Shown: piece by piece, positions 1 to 8,635 of the stretch
Layout: every line of letters starts with the position of its first letter
How positions within the stretch are numbered: position 1 is the first letter of the stretch
NCBI GenBank assembly: GCA_963847715.1
Contig: CAWKAZ010000012.1
Location: forward strand, 372,001-436,000
Source: Acidiflorens sp963847715
GTDB taxonomy: Bacteria; Acidobacteriota; Terriglobia; Terriglobales; Acidobacteriaceae
DNA: 64,000 nucleotides
Direction of reading: 5' to 3'
Translations under genes and position numbers: made by a program
The notes under the pieces: generated by a model
What the model was told of the DNA's origin: nothing
The model's input: only the letters and a program-made list of their open reading frames with translations
The model's database searches: none

Positions 1-853
1 ACTGCGTGCCGAAGGTCCAACGTGTGCCGCCGAAGGCCTGGTTTACGTCGAACTCCAGAGATTGTGGAGCGCTTCCATCGTCGAGGTAGAACCATAAATC
101 GTATGTGAAATGGCTGACGCTGTTACCGCCGCCGAACGGACTCCAGTAAAGTTCATTGGAATAAGGGTGCGGGCCGGCCAGACTGAAGCGTCCGGAAGAT
201 CCGTCAAGTGAGGGCGATTCCTGATGTTGGCTGAGTGAAGAGACGGCGACACCCAGTCCGGCGGCGCAAGTGAATCCCGTGATCAACTGCGCCGAGCAGG
301 ACGTCCAATCGGGCAAGTTTTGTATGTTGGTCACTCCGGGCGTCTGCGCGGTCACGTTTACAGTGGTGGTCGAGGTTGCGATGTATCCGGCAACATCCTC
401 CGCGACGATTTCGACTGTGTGTTGACCGTTCGCCATCCAGATGAACTGATCGATGCTAGTTGTAGGCGAATAGAGCACGGCCGCGCCGTCAACATAGAGG
501 CGCATGGTGTAAATGGGATCTGGGGGCGAAGCGTTGGCGACAAAGTGCACCGGAGAAGTGACGCCTGGTGAAGCTGAAGAAGTGCCACCGGCGATGGGCG
601 TTGGTTGTGAAATCGCCATGGGAAATGCGCAAAGAGCTGGCGGTGGAGGTTCCTGGGCTGGCGGTACTACGGAGGTATTCGCCGGTGGCGTCGGGGTGAT
701 CGGACAATTGGCCACGTTGGCGGGCAGCCCCTGGCAACTTACCAAGACGGCGACCAGAAAGGCCAATGTTGCCGTCGACATTGGGCCCGTAAGACCCCTG
801 CCGATCTTCAAGACCCAAGAGCTTACCGTCCCCAATCTGCGAGTTATGGACAC
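1..853 (-). CDS. Secreted lipoprotein with Ig-like region, 3' end cut by window edge
   Basis: An open frame runs off the left edge of the window. GTG at 853 is preceded by GGAG six bases upstream and gives an N-terminus with two arginines, a hydrophobic stretch and a lipobox-like LVSC, so I prefer it to the ATG at 781, which lacks basic residues. After a Pro/Thr-rich linker comes a beta-sandwich-like segment (YTMRLYVDGAAVLY, later HTVEIVAEDVAGYIATSTTTV) typical of Ig/cadherin-like modules, then a Cys-containing region (DWTSCSAQL, FTCAAGLG) that continues beyond the edge. Function is unknown; probably an exported, lipid-anchored surface protein. The large overlapping frame on the same strand at 489-1661 runs antisense to the 1185 gene and I regard it as spurious. 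Confidence 0.7.
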   Translation of the reverse strand, partial: MSITRRLGTVSSWVLKIGRGLTGPMSTATLAFLVAVLVSCQGLPANVANCPITPTPPANTSVVPPAQEPPPPALCAFPMAISQPTPIAGGTSSASPGVTSPVHFVANASPPDPIYTMRLYVDGAAVLYSPTTSIDQFIWMANGQHTVEIVAEDVAGYIATSTTTVNVTAQTPGVTNIQNLPDWTSCSAQLITGFTCAAGLGVAVSSLSQHQESPSLDGSSGRFSLAGPHPYSNELYWSPFGGGNSVSHFTYDLWFYLDDGSAPQSLEFDVNQAFGGTRWTFGTQ

Positions 854-1092
854 TGCTGACTCCGACCTCTTTGTCCCAGATAAAACCGCAGATATGGCTG
901 CAGTCGCGGGTTCCAGACGCGTGGCGCGCTATACCTTTTATCGGGGAAGGCGACTTTGGCGGCAATAGGGCGATCACGGTAACGGGCGAGGTCTGATGCC
1001 TGACCGGCGCAAAGGCAGGCGGAACAATTTTCTGCTCTGCAGTCATCCTTGCACGGTGCAAATCGGGGCGCCGTTTCGAGTTGAGGGGCATT

Positions 1093-1138
1093 ATCAATAA
1101 CTTAACGGTGTGCGAGAGTGTTGGCAGCGCACGTGCAT
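1093..1138 (+). promoter_or_regulatory. Sigma-54-like promoter with upstream ATCAATAACTTA element
   Basis: TGGCAGC-N4-GTGCA at 1122-1137 has the GG (1123-1124) and GC (1135-1136) dinucleotides exactly 12 bases apart, as in -24/-12 promoters. The predicted start point lies about 40 bases before the ATG at 1185. A 12-base element, ATCAATAACTTA, sits at 1093-1104, 18 bases before the GG. The same element and promoter type recur at 15092-15126. Confidence 0.5.
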
Positions 1139-1184
1139 CCATTCTCCTGGAAATTCCTAAAGCTCTCCCCAAGAGGAACCTGCG

Positions 1185-1532
1185 ATGATCCATCGACACT
1201 TCGTTTCTTCTTCCACGGCTTTGACGGTGGCGGCTTTGTGCGTCATGAGCTTGCCGATCGTAGGCCAGAGTGGCTACGACTCCTCGCACAGCATGGAGAC
1301 GCAGCACCACTCGATAGCCGGGAACGATCAGCATGCGTCTTCCGTGACGTTCCGCGGAACGGTTACGAAATCCGGCAATCGGTTCGTGCTTACGGATGCC
1401 GATAACAAGACGACCTATCAAGTTGACGATCCGCAAAAGGCCCACGACTTTCTGAACAAAAGCGTGAAGGTGACCGGCGTTCTGGATGCTTCGACTGGAA
1501 CGATTCGGATCACCGCGATTCAGCTTTTCTGA
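1185..1532 (+). CDS. Secreted DUF5818-like OB-fold protein
   Basis: 115 residues. A signal peptide (about residues 1-28, ending near LPIVGQ) is followed by a short His/Ser-rich linker and one compact beta domain: FRGTVTKSGNRFVLTD, then TTYQVDDPQKAHDF and VKVTGVLDASTGTIRI. This is the pattern of the acidobacterial DUF5818 family, an OB-like fold of unknown role in the periplasm or envelope. The start is supported by AAGAGG upstream of ATG. It stands alone, with a sigma-54-like promoter in the preceding gap. Related proteins are encoded at 23894-24352 and, in part, 63754-64000. The rest of the 854-1184 gap holds nothing else I can identify. Confidence 0.8.
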   Translation: MIHRHFVSSSTALTVAALCVMSLPIVGQSGYDSSHSMETQHHSIAGNDQHASSVTFRGTVTKSGNRFVLTDADNKTTYQVDDPQKAHDFLNKSVKVTGVLDASTGTIRITAIQLF

Positions 1533-1684
1533 TTCCCAAACCACGGACCCTACATTGGCGTATTTCGAGGAGCAACCGGCTCCAGATTTTCCCGTGGTCG
1601 CTTCTATTTGAAACGTGCAGTTGGACTTAGGGGACAACCCGGCGAGCCGCCGCCGCGTCAAAACAGCCGGCTAAAGGACCATGC

Positions 1685-3991
1685 ATGAGACTGTTGAGCG
1701 TTCGCCTCATCATTTCCCTGATTGTGGGGATCACGCTTGTTTCTTTTGCTTTTTCCTACTACGAGGTGTTGGGCCAAAAGCGCGCTCTGCGAAGCGACGT
1801 GGAGCGTCGCGACGAAATCCTCGGAGAAAGTCTAGTTGGCAACGTCGAGCGCTGGTGGAATACGGGCTCAGCGGCCACGCCGAACAAGGATCTGCAGAAG
1901 CTGGTCCAGCGTTTTGGCAACCGGGAGAATCTGCTTGGAGTGGTGATCTGCGACCAACAAGGCGCAATCGTGGCCGCTACTCCTGAACTGGCGAACGCTA
2001 TCACAACGATGCCAGCGCCAATGTTGCAGGTCTTGAAGGAGGGACGCGCCGAAAGTTCATTCCTCCGGTTGGGGAGCGTGCCGGTCCACATTTTGGCATT
2101 ACCAGTTCGCCGCGGAGACGAAGTGCTGGGCAGTTTGGCGGTTGTGCACGATGTGAGTTATATCCGTACACAGATCCTGCTGGTGTGGCGTCGAAGTTTT
2201 ATCCGTGTGCTGGTTCAAGTCTTTCTGATCGTCCTGATCACGTTGCTGATTGTGCGTTGGAGCATCGCGGGACCGATCGCCCGAGCAGCCTTGTGGATGC
2301 GTGCGCTCCGGACGGGTAAAGCTTCATTCCGGCAGGATGTTCCCGGCCTCGACATGTTCCGGCCGCTGGCGCGTGAAATGGCCACGATGGCCGAGAGCCT
2401 GCGCCATGCACGCAATGCAGCCGAGAATGAGGCGCGCCTGCGTGAAGCAGGAGAGTCGATGTGGACGGCGGATCGACTCTCCGTGCAATTGCGGGCGCGT
2501 CTGGACGGCGGGCATATGTTCGTGGTCTCGAATCGTGAGCCGTACATGCATCAGCACAAAGGCAAGGGAGTGGAAGTGGTGGTGCCGCCAAGCGGTCTGG
2601 TGACCGCCCTTGAGCCTGTGCTCGATGCCTGCGACGGTACCTGGATCGCGCATGGCAGTGGCGATGCTGATATCGAGGTCGTGGACACGCACGATCGGTT
2701 GCGTGTGCCTCCGGATGATCCCAAGTACAGTTTGCGGCGAGTGTGGCTCAGTAAAGAAGAAGAGCAGGGTTATTACTACGGTTTCGCTAATGAGGGGCTG
2801 TGGCCCCTTTGCCACATCGCGCACACACGTCCATTGTTTCGGGCTGACGATTGGCAGCACTACCAGGAAGTCAACCGCAAGTTCACGGAGGCTGTGCTGG
2901 AAGAAATCGAAAATGTTACGAAGCCGGTGGTGCTCGTTCAGGACTATCACTTCGCACTGGTGCCTCGACTCATCAAGGAAAAGAGGCCTGACGCGCGAGT
3001 TGCGATTTTCTGGCACATTCCGTGGCCGAACCCAGAGGCTTTTGGCATCTGTCCCTGGCAGCGCCAACTGGTGGATGGTTTGCTCGGGGCGGACCTGATC
3101 GGATTTCACGTTCAGTCGCATTGCAACAATTTTCTGGAGACGGTGGATCGTGTTGTCGAGTCGCGCGTGGACTGGGAACACTTTTCCGCGCTTCGCCAAG
3201 ACCATCTAACCCTGGTGCGCCCGTTCCCGATCAGTGTGGCCTTTACGGGCGATGAGGACGACGCCGAGGGCAACAACAACGGCTTCAACTACCTCGAACG
3301 CTCGACTCTGTTACGGGCTTTAGGTGTTGAGGCAACGTTCATGGGGATTGGGGTTGATCGCGTGGATTACACGAAGGGAATTCTGGAACGGTTCCTGGCC
3401 ATCGAGCGGTTTTTGGAAAAGTATCAGGACTACCAGGGAAAATTCACGTTTGTACAAATCGGGGCTCCCAGCCGCACGCACATCAAGCGCTACCACGACT
3501 TGCTCGCGGAAGTGGAAGCTGAAGCGGAGCGAATCAACTGGCGGTTCCAGAACAGCAAGTGGAAGCCGATCGTGTTCCTGAAGCGCCAGCATAGCCATGA
3601 AGAGATCGAACCTTACTATCGAGCGGCCGATCTCTGCCTGGTGACGTCCTTACATGATGGCATGAATCTGGTGGCAAAGGAGTTCCTGGCGGCACGCCGC
3701 GATGAGCGAGGCGTGCTAATCCTCAGTCAGTTCACAGGAGCAGCCCGCGAACTGCGCGACGCCCTGCTGGTGAATCCTTACGACATCGACCAAACAGCAG
3801 AGGCGATCCGCGCGGCACTCGAGATGGAGCCAGAGGACAAGGAGTTGCGGATGCAGCGCATGCGTCGGGTCATACGGGAACACAACATTTACCGCTGGGC
3901 GGGAAATCTGGTGACAGAGCTCTGCGAGATCCGGTTGGATGCTCCCGTTGATGAGCACAGAAAATCCCGCGCCAGTGTTTCTGCGGGTTGA
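1685..3991 (+). CDS. otsA: Membrane sensor/HAMP-GT20 fusion, trehalose-6-phosphate synthase
   Basis: 768 residues. Transmembrane segments at about 5-25 and 174-194 flank an extracytoplasmic sensor-like region of about 145 residues. A HAMP-like linker (195-245) and a helical stretch lead into a complete GT20 domain from residue 276. GT20 landmarks: FVVSNREPY, GTWIAHGSG, FWHIPWPNPEAF, GFHVQSHCNNFL, GVDRVDYTKGI, SLHDGMNLVAKEF and LSQFTGAARE. The usual HDYHL reads QDYHF. The expected reaction is UDP- (or GDP-) glucose plus glucose-6-phosphate to trehalose-6-phosphate at the inner face of the membrane; another acceptor is possible in this SNREP subfamily. otsB follows directly, which supports trehalose. 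Canonical OtsA is about 470 residues and soluble, so the N-terminal 270 residues are extra and suggest direct control by an external signal. Confidence 0.88.
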   Translation: MRLLSVRLIISLIVGITLVSFAFSYYEVLGQKRALRSDVERRDEILGESLVGNVERWWNTGSAATPNKDLQKLVQRFGNRENLLGVVICDQQGAIVAATPELANAITTMPAPMLQVLKEGRAESSFLRLGSVPVHILALPVRRGDEVLGSLAVVHDVSYIRTQILLVWRRSFIRVLVQVFLIVLITLLIVRWSIAGPIARAALWMRALRTGKASFRQDVPGLDMFRPLAREMATMAESLRHARNAAENEARLREAGESMWTADRLSVQLRARLDGGHMFVVSNREPYMHQHKGKGVEVVVPPSGLVTALEPVLDACDGTWIAHGSGDADIEVVDTHDRLRVPPDDPKYSLRRVWLSKEEEQGYYYGFANEGLWPLCHIAHTRPLFRADDWQHYQEVNRKFTEAVLEEIENVTKPVVLVQDYHFALVPRLIKEKRPDARVAIFWHIPWPNPEAFGICPWQRQLVDGLLGADLIGFHVQSHCNNFLETVDRVVESRVDWEHFSALRQDHLTLVRPFPISVAFTGDEDDAEGNNNGFNYLERSTLLRALGVEATFMGIGVDRVDYTKGILERFLAIERFLEKYQDYQGKFTFVQIGAPSRTHIKRYHDLLAEVEAEAERINWRFQNSKWKPIVFLKRQHSHEEIEPYYRAADLCLVTSLHDGMNLVAKEFLAARRDERGVLILSQFTGAARELRDALLVNPYDIDQTAEAIRAALEMEPEDKELRMQRMRRVIREHNIYRWAGNLVTELCEIRLDAPVDEHRKSRASVSAG

Positions 3992-4041
3992 TCGTCTCCT
4001 TGCAGGCTGGTGGGGAGAGAGTCGAAACAAGGAGAAATGGT

Positions 4042-4869
4042 TTGAAGCCAGAGGTTGAATCTCAACTTGCGCCATTCTTGCGGAGCATTGCCCGTGCGCC
4101 GCAGGCAGTGTTATTGCTGGACTACGACGGAACACTTGCTCCCTTCAATGCTCGCCGCGATCAAGCCTTCCCTTATCCGGGTGTGACCAAGCTGTTACAG
4201 GAGATCGTGGCCAATGGGCGAACGCGCGTGGTGGTCATCTCGGGCAGGGATGCGCCGGATGTATTACCGCTGCTTAATGTTCGTCCCAGTCCGGAAGTGT
4301 GGGGAGTTCATGGACTGCAGCGCTTGAGAACGAACGGGAGCATGGAGGTCCCATGCCTTGATGAACGAACACTATTCGGTTTGTCCGATGCTGACCGCTG
4401 GCTAGGCTACCAGCAATTGCGCCCGGCAGCGGAGTTCAAGGCCGGAAGCATCGCTGTTCATTGGCGCGGAATGAGCGAGATGGAGGTGGAAGATATTCGG
4501 TCCCGCGTACTGCTGGGCTGGCGACCGGTCGCGGAATCCAACGGCCTCGATTTGCTGGAATTCGATGGAGGGGTGGAGATTCGTGCGCACAAGGCTAATA
4601 AGGGGGATGCGGTGCGCTCTTTTCTGGCCGAAATCGATCTTCATGTGCCGGTGGCATATCTGGGCGACGATACTACGGACGAGGCGGCTTTCCGGGCGAT
4701 GACGGATCGCGGCATCAGTGTGCTGGTGCGCCCAAAGTGGCGGCAGACGGCAGCACAATTCTGGCTGAAACCTCCGGCCGAACTTCTGGAATTCTTCGAA
4801 TTGTGGCTGAAGACTTGTGCGAAAGGCGATAGCCTTGGCGCTGACGCCGCTACGGCAGTGAACGGATGA
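4042..4869 (+). CDS. otsB: Trehalose-6-phosphate phosphatase (HAD family)
   Basis: Removes phosphate from trehalose-6-phosphate to give trehalose, a compatible solute and desiccation protectant. From the chosen start the product has 275 residues. HAD motif I is DYDGT (Asp27, Asp29), the VVISGRDAPDV motif follows, and motif IV is YLGDDTTDEAAF. A TTG at 4042 is chosen because AAGGAG lies seven bases upstream. The frame is also open from a TTG at 3988 that would overlap the otsA stop, so the start is not settled. It lies directly downstream of the synthase and is surely cotranscribed. Confidence 0.9.
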   Translation: MKPEVESQLAPFLRSIARAPQAVLLLDYDGTLAPFNARRDQAFPYPGVTKLLQEIVANGRTRVVVISGRDAPDVLPLLNVRPSPEVWGVHGLQRLRTNGSMEVPCLDERTLFGLSDADRWLGYQQLRPAAEFKAGSIAVHWRGMSEMEVEDIRSRVLLGWRPVAESNGLDLLEFDGGVEIRAHKANKGDAVRSFLAEIDLHVPVAYLGDDTTDEAAFRAMTDRGISVLVRPKWRQTAAQFWLKPPAELLEFFELWLKTCAKGDSLGADAATAVNG

Positions 4870-5006
4870 GGTCGGCTTAGGGTAAACGTTCGGATTAGCT
4901 AGGGGATGCGCTTGATTTTCTGCAGTCCCGCCTTGCATTACGCTTTCTCAATTGCAGCAAGTACGCAGAGTTTGACACCCTGCCCGTACCTGCGGGAGAT
5001 GCGTTT

Positions 5007-5384
5007 ATGAAAAGCGTGGCGGGAATGATGGCGCTCGCATTTGTGTTTGCATTGGGAGTAACCGCGGAATCTGTTGAAGCCCAGAGCCAAAGCCAATTTC
5101 CAGCAGCTTCGGCTCAACCAGGTGAAACTCAGGTTGCACCGAAATTGCAGATCGAATCCGAGGGATTGACACCTCCGGAAGTCGAGAAACTCATCCAGGA
5201 CAACCTTCGCTCGGAACCGGCTCTGACAAGTGTGCCGGTAGACGTCACGACCAATGATCAGACCGTGGTTCTGGCCGGAAGAGTAGATACGGAATCGCAG
5301 CACATGCTAGCCGTCCGGATTGCAAAATTCTATGCGGGGAATCGGCAGGTCGTTGACAACATCAGAATCCAGCATCAGATGTAA
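5007..5384 (+). CDS. Periplasmic BON-domain protein
   Basis: 125 residues with a signal peptide (MKSVAGMMALAFVFALGVTAESVEAQ) and one BON domain (about 60-122): VEKLIQDNLRSEPAL, VDVTTNDQTVVLAGRVD, HMLAVRIAKFYAG, VVDNIRI. BON domains bind membranes and occur in OsmY-like envelope stress proteins. GGGAGA precedes the ATG. It is one of three BON genes in this window (also 9210 and 21735) and converges on the outer membrane protein gene at 5419. Confidence 0.85.
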   Translation: MKSVAGMMALAFVFALGVTAESVEAQSQSQFPAASAQPGETQVAPKLQIESEGLTPPEVEKLIQDNLRSEPALTSVPVDVTTNDQTVVLAGRVDTESQHMLAVRIAKFYAGNRQVVDNIRIQHQM

Positions 5385-5404
5385 AAAAGGCGGCCGAAGC
5401 CGCC
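5383..5404 (-). terminator. Intrinsic terminator with TTCG tetraloop
   Basis: On the minus strand GGCGGC-TTCG-GCCGCC (5404-5389) is followed by six T. It lies just beyond the stop of the 5419-6030 gene and between two convergent genes. The plus-strand side has no T tract. Confidence 0.85.
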
Positions 5405-5418
5405 GGCTTTAAGGTCGG

Positions 5419-6030
5419 CTAGAAGCGGAATTGGGGTCCGAAGCTTACCCTCAAATTGTTGTGAGCGCCGTGATCGAAGTAGATGTCGTCGCCGGCTTCG
5501 AGACGAAGACCGATGGGTCCGGCGAATGCTTCAAATCCTCCTCCCGGATATACCGCAAACTTGGTCATGCCATTGTCCAGGCCTATGACGCTATTGAAAC
5601 CGGCTGGCGGATTCTGATTGTTTACGGAAAAGTTATCAAACCCAACTTTACCGGTCACGAAGATACGGAACGGCCCGGAACCAGTTTGAAACTTGGGCCC
5701 GAAGAATCCGTGCAGAGTCCGGAAGCTTGAATTCACCAATTGCACATTCGCGCCATCGCTGTAGACGTTGGTGAAATTGCGTTTGAAATCGTAGGCCATT
5801 TCACCTTCGAGTTGCACATTGCGGTTGAGATTGACGGCGGCTCGAGCTCCTACGCCGGCAAAATTGCTGACTGGTTCGGTTTGGTCGAAGCGGAAATAGT
5901 CGGCGAAGGCGCCGATTTCGACGTGATCAGAGTGCTCCTGCGCCATCACAACGGGAGCAGCGGCGAAGAACAGCGCGGTTATGATTAATCCCAGACTCAG
6001 TCTTGGTCCCAAGAACAAGAAACGATTCAT
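5419..6030 (-). CDS. Small outer membrane beta-barrel protein
   Basis: 203 residues. The chosen start, MNRFLFLG, has GAGGAG about nine bases upstream; the longer frame to 6075 lacks this. A signal peptide ends at AAPVVMAQ. The mature part alternates hydrophobic and polar residues in beta strands with frequent Gly and aromatics (VEIGAFADYFRF, AGVGARAAVNLN, FFGPKFQTG, KFAVYPGGGFEAF) and ends FGPQFRF with a C-terminal Phe, the usual BAM signal. It resembles OmpA/OmpW-like 8-strand barrels of about 20 kDa. Ligand unknown. Confidence 0.82.
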   Translation of the reverse strand: MNRFLFLGPRLSLGLIITALFFAAAPVVMAQEHSDHVEIGAFADYFRFDQTEPVSNFAGVGARAAVNLNRNVQLEGEMAYDFKRNFTNVYSDGANVQLVNSSFRTLHGFFGPKFQTGSGPFRIFVTGKVGFDNFSVNNQNPPAGFNSVIGLDNGMTKFAVYPGGGFEAFAGPIGLRLEAGDDIYFDHGAHNNLRVSFGPQFRF

Positions 6031-6348
6031 ACTGATTTTCTCCTCACTTCGGTTTTGCGCCCACAGTTCCTCCAACGTGTGGCAGAAGCCGTTAGGTTTC
6101 CGGGCACAGAGTTGTTCCGTTACGATGGCGGGCCGCCGCGCGAGGTTGGCCCTCCCGGCAAACCGCGGCGTGATCCAGCTTCAGTACAGAAGATTCGCTG
6201 TAGATATGCAGGTAACTCCTGATAGCTGCAATACCGGCCATCAGATATGAAATAAAAGGTGCCCTATCGAGCGAGAAGACGGACAAATCCGCTATGACTA
6301 AAAGCGGAGAGGATGGATAATGGCGGTCTTGAGTACTAGGAGAGAGTT
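6031..6348. other. Divergent intergenic region
   Basis: 318 bases between the divergent outer membrane protein and DUF4142 genes. It should carry both promoters. I see no open frame with a good ribosome site and no strong palindrome. Confidence 0.5.
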
Positions 6349-6945
6349 ATGTCAATGAAAAGCTGGAGTCTTCTGTCTTGTGTAATCGTGGTTAGCATGA
6401 TGTCGGTGGCGACGGCCCAGGAAAGCGCCACGACGAAGTCGGCGACCGCAGCCAAACCGGCCGCGAAGCTCAGCATGGCCGACCAGAAATTCATCAAAGA
6501 TGCCGCGCAGGGCGGCATGTTGGAAGTTGAACTAGGGCAGTTGGCGGTGGAGAAGGGTTCGAGTGAAGAAGTGAGGAAGTTCGGGCAACGGATGGTGGAT
6601 GACCATAGCAAAGCCAACGACCGGTTGAAGGAACTGGCGACGAGCAAGGGCATCAATCTGCCGAAGACTCCCAATGTCACGCAGAAAGCCACGAAGGCGC
6701 GCCTCGCGAAGCTCTCGGGTGAGCAGTTCGATAAAGCCTATATGGCAGACATGCTGAGAGATCATAAAAAAGACGTCGCCGCTTTTCAGAATGAAAGCAA
6801 CCTGGCTCACGATGTGGATGTGAAAAACTTCGCGACGCTAACCTTGCCCACGGTGCGCGATCACCTGAAGGAAGCGCAGAGCGTCGCGCCTAGCCCCGTC
6901 GAGGCTCGGCGAGAGGCGGCGCCGAAGAAACCGGAACCGCGGTAG
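6349..6945 (+). CDS. DUF4142 ferritin-like secreted protein
   Basis: 198 residues. A signal peptide (to VATAQ) and an Ala/Thr/Lys linker precede a DUF4142 domain (about 42-180): MADQKFIKDAAQGGMLEVELGQLA, VRKFGQRMVDDHSKAND, AYMADMLRDHKKDVAAFQ, and THxx-like LPTVRDHLKEA. The His and Glu/Asp placement is that of a four-helix ferritin-like bundle; DUF4142 proteins are periplasmic and linked to stress. The C-terminus is a basic Pro/Lys tail. It is followed after 10 bases by the DUF3175 gene, so these are probably one operon. Confidence 0.85.
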   Translation: MSMKSWSLLSCVIVVSMMSVATAQESATTKSATAAKPAAKLSMADQKFIKDAAQGGMLEVELGQLAVEKGSSEEVRKFGQRMVDDHSKANDRLKELATSKGINLPKTPNVTQKATKARLAKLSGEQFDKAYMADMLRDHKKDVAAFQNESNLAHDVDVKNFATLTLPTVRDHLKEAQSVAPSPVEARREAAPKKPEPR

Positions 6946-6955
6946 AGGTTAAGTA

Positions 6956-7252
6956 ATGGCGACAGCCAAGAAAAAAGGCAAACATCGATGGGTGGCTGGG
7001 GTGACCACCGATTCGACGCATCCGGAGTCCGGGCTGTTTACAAAACACGCCCCTGTGATTGCGCGGGCTTTGGCATCGAAGAAGGTTTCCCCTAAAGGTC
7101 CGGCCTCCGGGATGCGAATGCTGAACTATTTCATCAACCGAGCTGGACGCGGCCTTACGAAAACGCGGCGAGCCGAACTGGAAAAGGCTAAGGAACTGCT
7201 CTCGAAGCGCATTCAGCGAGCGAAACCGCCGGGCCGACGGAAAGCGGCATGA
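6956..7252 (+). CDS. DUF3175 small basic protein
   Basis: 98 residues, strongly basic. WVAGVTTDSTHPESGLFTK, then SGMRMLNYFINRAGRGLTKTRR and LEKAKELLSKRI match the DUF3175 family, found mainly in soil bacteria near other stress genes and of unknown function. High Lys/Arg at both ends suggests nucleic acid association, which is inference. AGAGG lies upstream of the ATG. Middle gene of the DUF4142-DUF3175-DUF6496 set. Confidence 0.85.
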   Translation: MATAKKKGKHRWVAGVTTDSTHPESGLFTKHAPVIARALASKKVSPKGPASGMRMLNYFINRAGRGLTKTRRAELEKAKELLSKRIQRAKPPGRRKAA

Positions 7253-7293
7253 TTTTTAAGGGCAACATCAACAAGGCAAAGGAGAAGAATTCA

Positions 7294-7740
7294 ATGCCGG
7301 ACAAAGAAACATTGGAACGAGTCCACGAGGACCAGCGGGAAGGGAAATCACCGTCGACGCAAGCCGGGGAATTCGTGCGGGAGGAAATCGATCATGTTCG
7401 CGAAGGAAAGCACGGAGCGCGTTCGCCGCAGCAGGCGATTGCGATCGGGTTGTCGAAGGCACGGCGAGCCGGCGTGAAATTGAGAGCGCCCAAGGGGTCC
7501 GCTTCGCTTAGAAAGAAGGCTGCGCAGGATACGAAGGCGGGAAAGAAGCGACAAAGCTCAGGTCGAAAAACCTCGGCTACGCGATCGCGAGCCGTGGAAG
7601 CTGTGCTGAAGCGGGAGTCGCGCAGTACGGCCAGCCACGAGGCACTGTCCCGTCAGGCCAAGAAGTCGGCTGCGAAGCGCGGAGCGCAGAGCCGACACCA
7701 ATCCGCTGCCAAGGCCGCAAGAACGCGCAAGGCAGCGTAG
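7294..7740 (+). CDS. DUF6496 histone-like basic protein
   Basis: 148 residues from MPDKETLERV, preceded by AAGGAG; the frame is open from 7249, overlapping the previous stop, but that start has no comparable site. Residues 1-65 match DUF6496: STQAGEFVREEIDHV, EGKHGARSPQQAIAIGLSKARRAG. The remaining 80 residues are an Ala/Lys/Arg/Ser-rich tail (KKAAQDTKAGKKR, RKTSATRSR, AAKAARTRKAA), like the C-terminal domain of H1-type proteins. A chromatin or RNA-binding role is possible; no function is established. Confidence 0.82.
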   Translation: MPDKETLERVHEDQREGKSPSTQAGEFVREEIDHVREGKHGARSPQQAIAIGLSKARRAGVKLRAPKGSASLRKKAAQDTKAGKKRQSSGRKTSATRSRAVEAVLKRESRSTASHEALSRQAKKSAAKRGAQSRHQSAAKAARTRKAA

Positions 7741-7763
7741 TTTGGGAAATGCTGCGTCGTATC

Positions 7764-7786
7764 TCGCCGCTGTCGTGCCGCGGCGA
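7764..7786. terminator. Weak hairpin between convergent genes
   Basis: TCGCCGC (7764-7770) pairs with GCGGCGA (7780-7786) over a nine-base loop. It sits between the stop of the DUF6496 gene and the stop of mscS. No T tract on either side, so a terminator role is only suggested by position. Confidence 0.3.
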
Positions 7787-8620
7787 TCAGGCCGCGCGAT
7801 TACGGTCTTCGGCTGATGTCGTTTCCCTCTCAGTAAGAGCGTGTTGAATCGCAGTCAGCACGGCGTCGTAAGATGCGAGCATCTGATGCTGGCGAGGTGC
7901 GCGGGTCCACCAAAGTGCGCGAACCTTCAGCGTTCCCGCCTTGAGATCGCTCAAATCTGAGATCAAGGCTTCCGGCGCCGGGTCGGATAAAGTTCCTGTC
8001 GCGCTCGTTACCGCCGCAATCAAGCGCGACTTCAAATTAGGCAAGTCGAAGACGCCGCTGACTGTGAAATCGTATTCCCACCGACGGATATCGCTGGCTG
8101 TATTGACAATCACGGAGTGGGTGAACAGGTCCGCATTCGGAATGACGACGCGGCGCTCATCGTAGGTCTTGATGATCGTTGCCCGGGTTTGAATGTCTTC
8201 CACCGTCCCCTCAAAGGCATCGAGTTTAATCTCGTCTCCGACGCGAAAAGGTTCGGCCCACAACAACAATAATCCGGCCAGGAAGTTTTGAAGAATGTTC
8301 TGAAAGGCAAACCCGATCGCCACGCTGCCGATACCGAGCAGTTTGATCAGATCGCCGGCCTGGAATGAAGGGGCCACAATGGAAAGCCCGACGAGAAAAC
8401 CCAGTAAAACGATTGCGGCCCCAGCCAATCGGGAAAAAACCACTCCCAAGTTCGCGCGATGATGGTGAGTAGCTTGTCGAATCAGACGGGCAACGATGGT
8501 GCTCAGAATATAAAAGAGGAAGACAACGAAGATGGCGAGGATCAATGAGGGCAAACGCGCGATGGCACTGTCAGCCATGTGGCGGGTGGAATCCCAGAAT
8601 TTGTCGAGGCCCAATCCCAT
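7787..8620 (-). CDS. mscS: Small-conductance mechanosensitive channel, MscS family
   Basis: 277 residues from MGLGLDKFWD. Three membrane helices: LPSLILAIFVVFLFYIL, LAGAAIVLLGFLVGLSI and the pore helix GIGSVAIGFAFQNILQNFL with the family Gly/Ala pattern. The beta domain follows (FRVGDEIKLDAFEGTVEDI, RRVVIPNADLF). It releases solutes on hypo-osmotic shock. The frame stays open upstream to 9022, but that part is antisense to a small plus-strand gene and His-rich nonsense, so I reject it. No strong SD precedes 8620, and a hairpin lies 23 bases upstream, so the start is probable rather than sure. The C-terminal tail after residue 250 is polar. Confidence 0.85.
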   Translation of the reverse strand: MGLGLDKFWDSTRHMADSAIARLPSLILAIFVVFLFYILSTIVARLIRQATHHHRANLGVVFSRLAGAAIVLLGFLVGLSIVAPSFQAGDLIKLLGIGSVAIGFAFQNILQNFLAGLLLLWAEPFRVGDEIKLDAFEGTVEDIQTRATIIKTYDERRVVIPNADLFTHSVIVNTASDIRRWEYDFTVSGVFDLPNLKSRLIAAVTSATGTLSDPAPEALISDLSDLKAGTLKVRALWWTRAPRQHQMLASYDAVLTAIQHALTERETTSAEDRNRAA

Positions 8621-8635
8621 CAATGTCGAAGCCTT

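Noticed and set aside
489..1661. 390-codon minus-strand frame
   Set aside because: It runs antisense to the well-supported 1185 gene and its protein has no signal, core or family pattern. The real minus-strand gene here is in another frame and leaves the window.
2324..3205. 293-codon minus-strand frame inside otsA
   Set aside because: Fully antisense to the conserved GT20 domain; His/Arg-rich nonsense composition.
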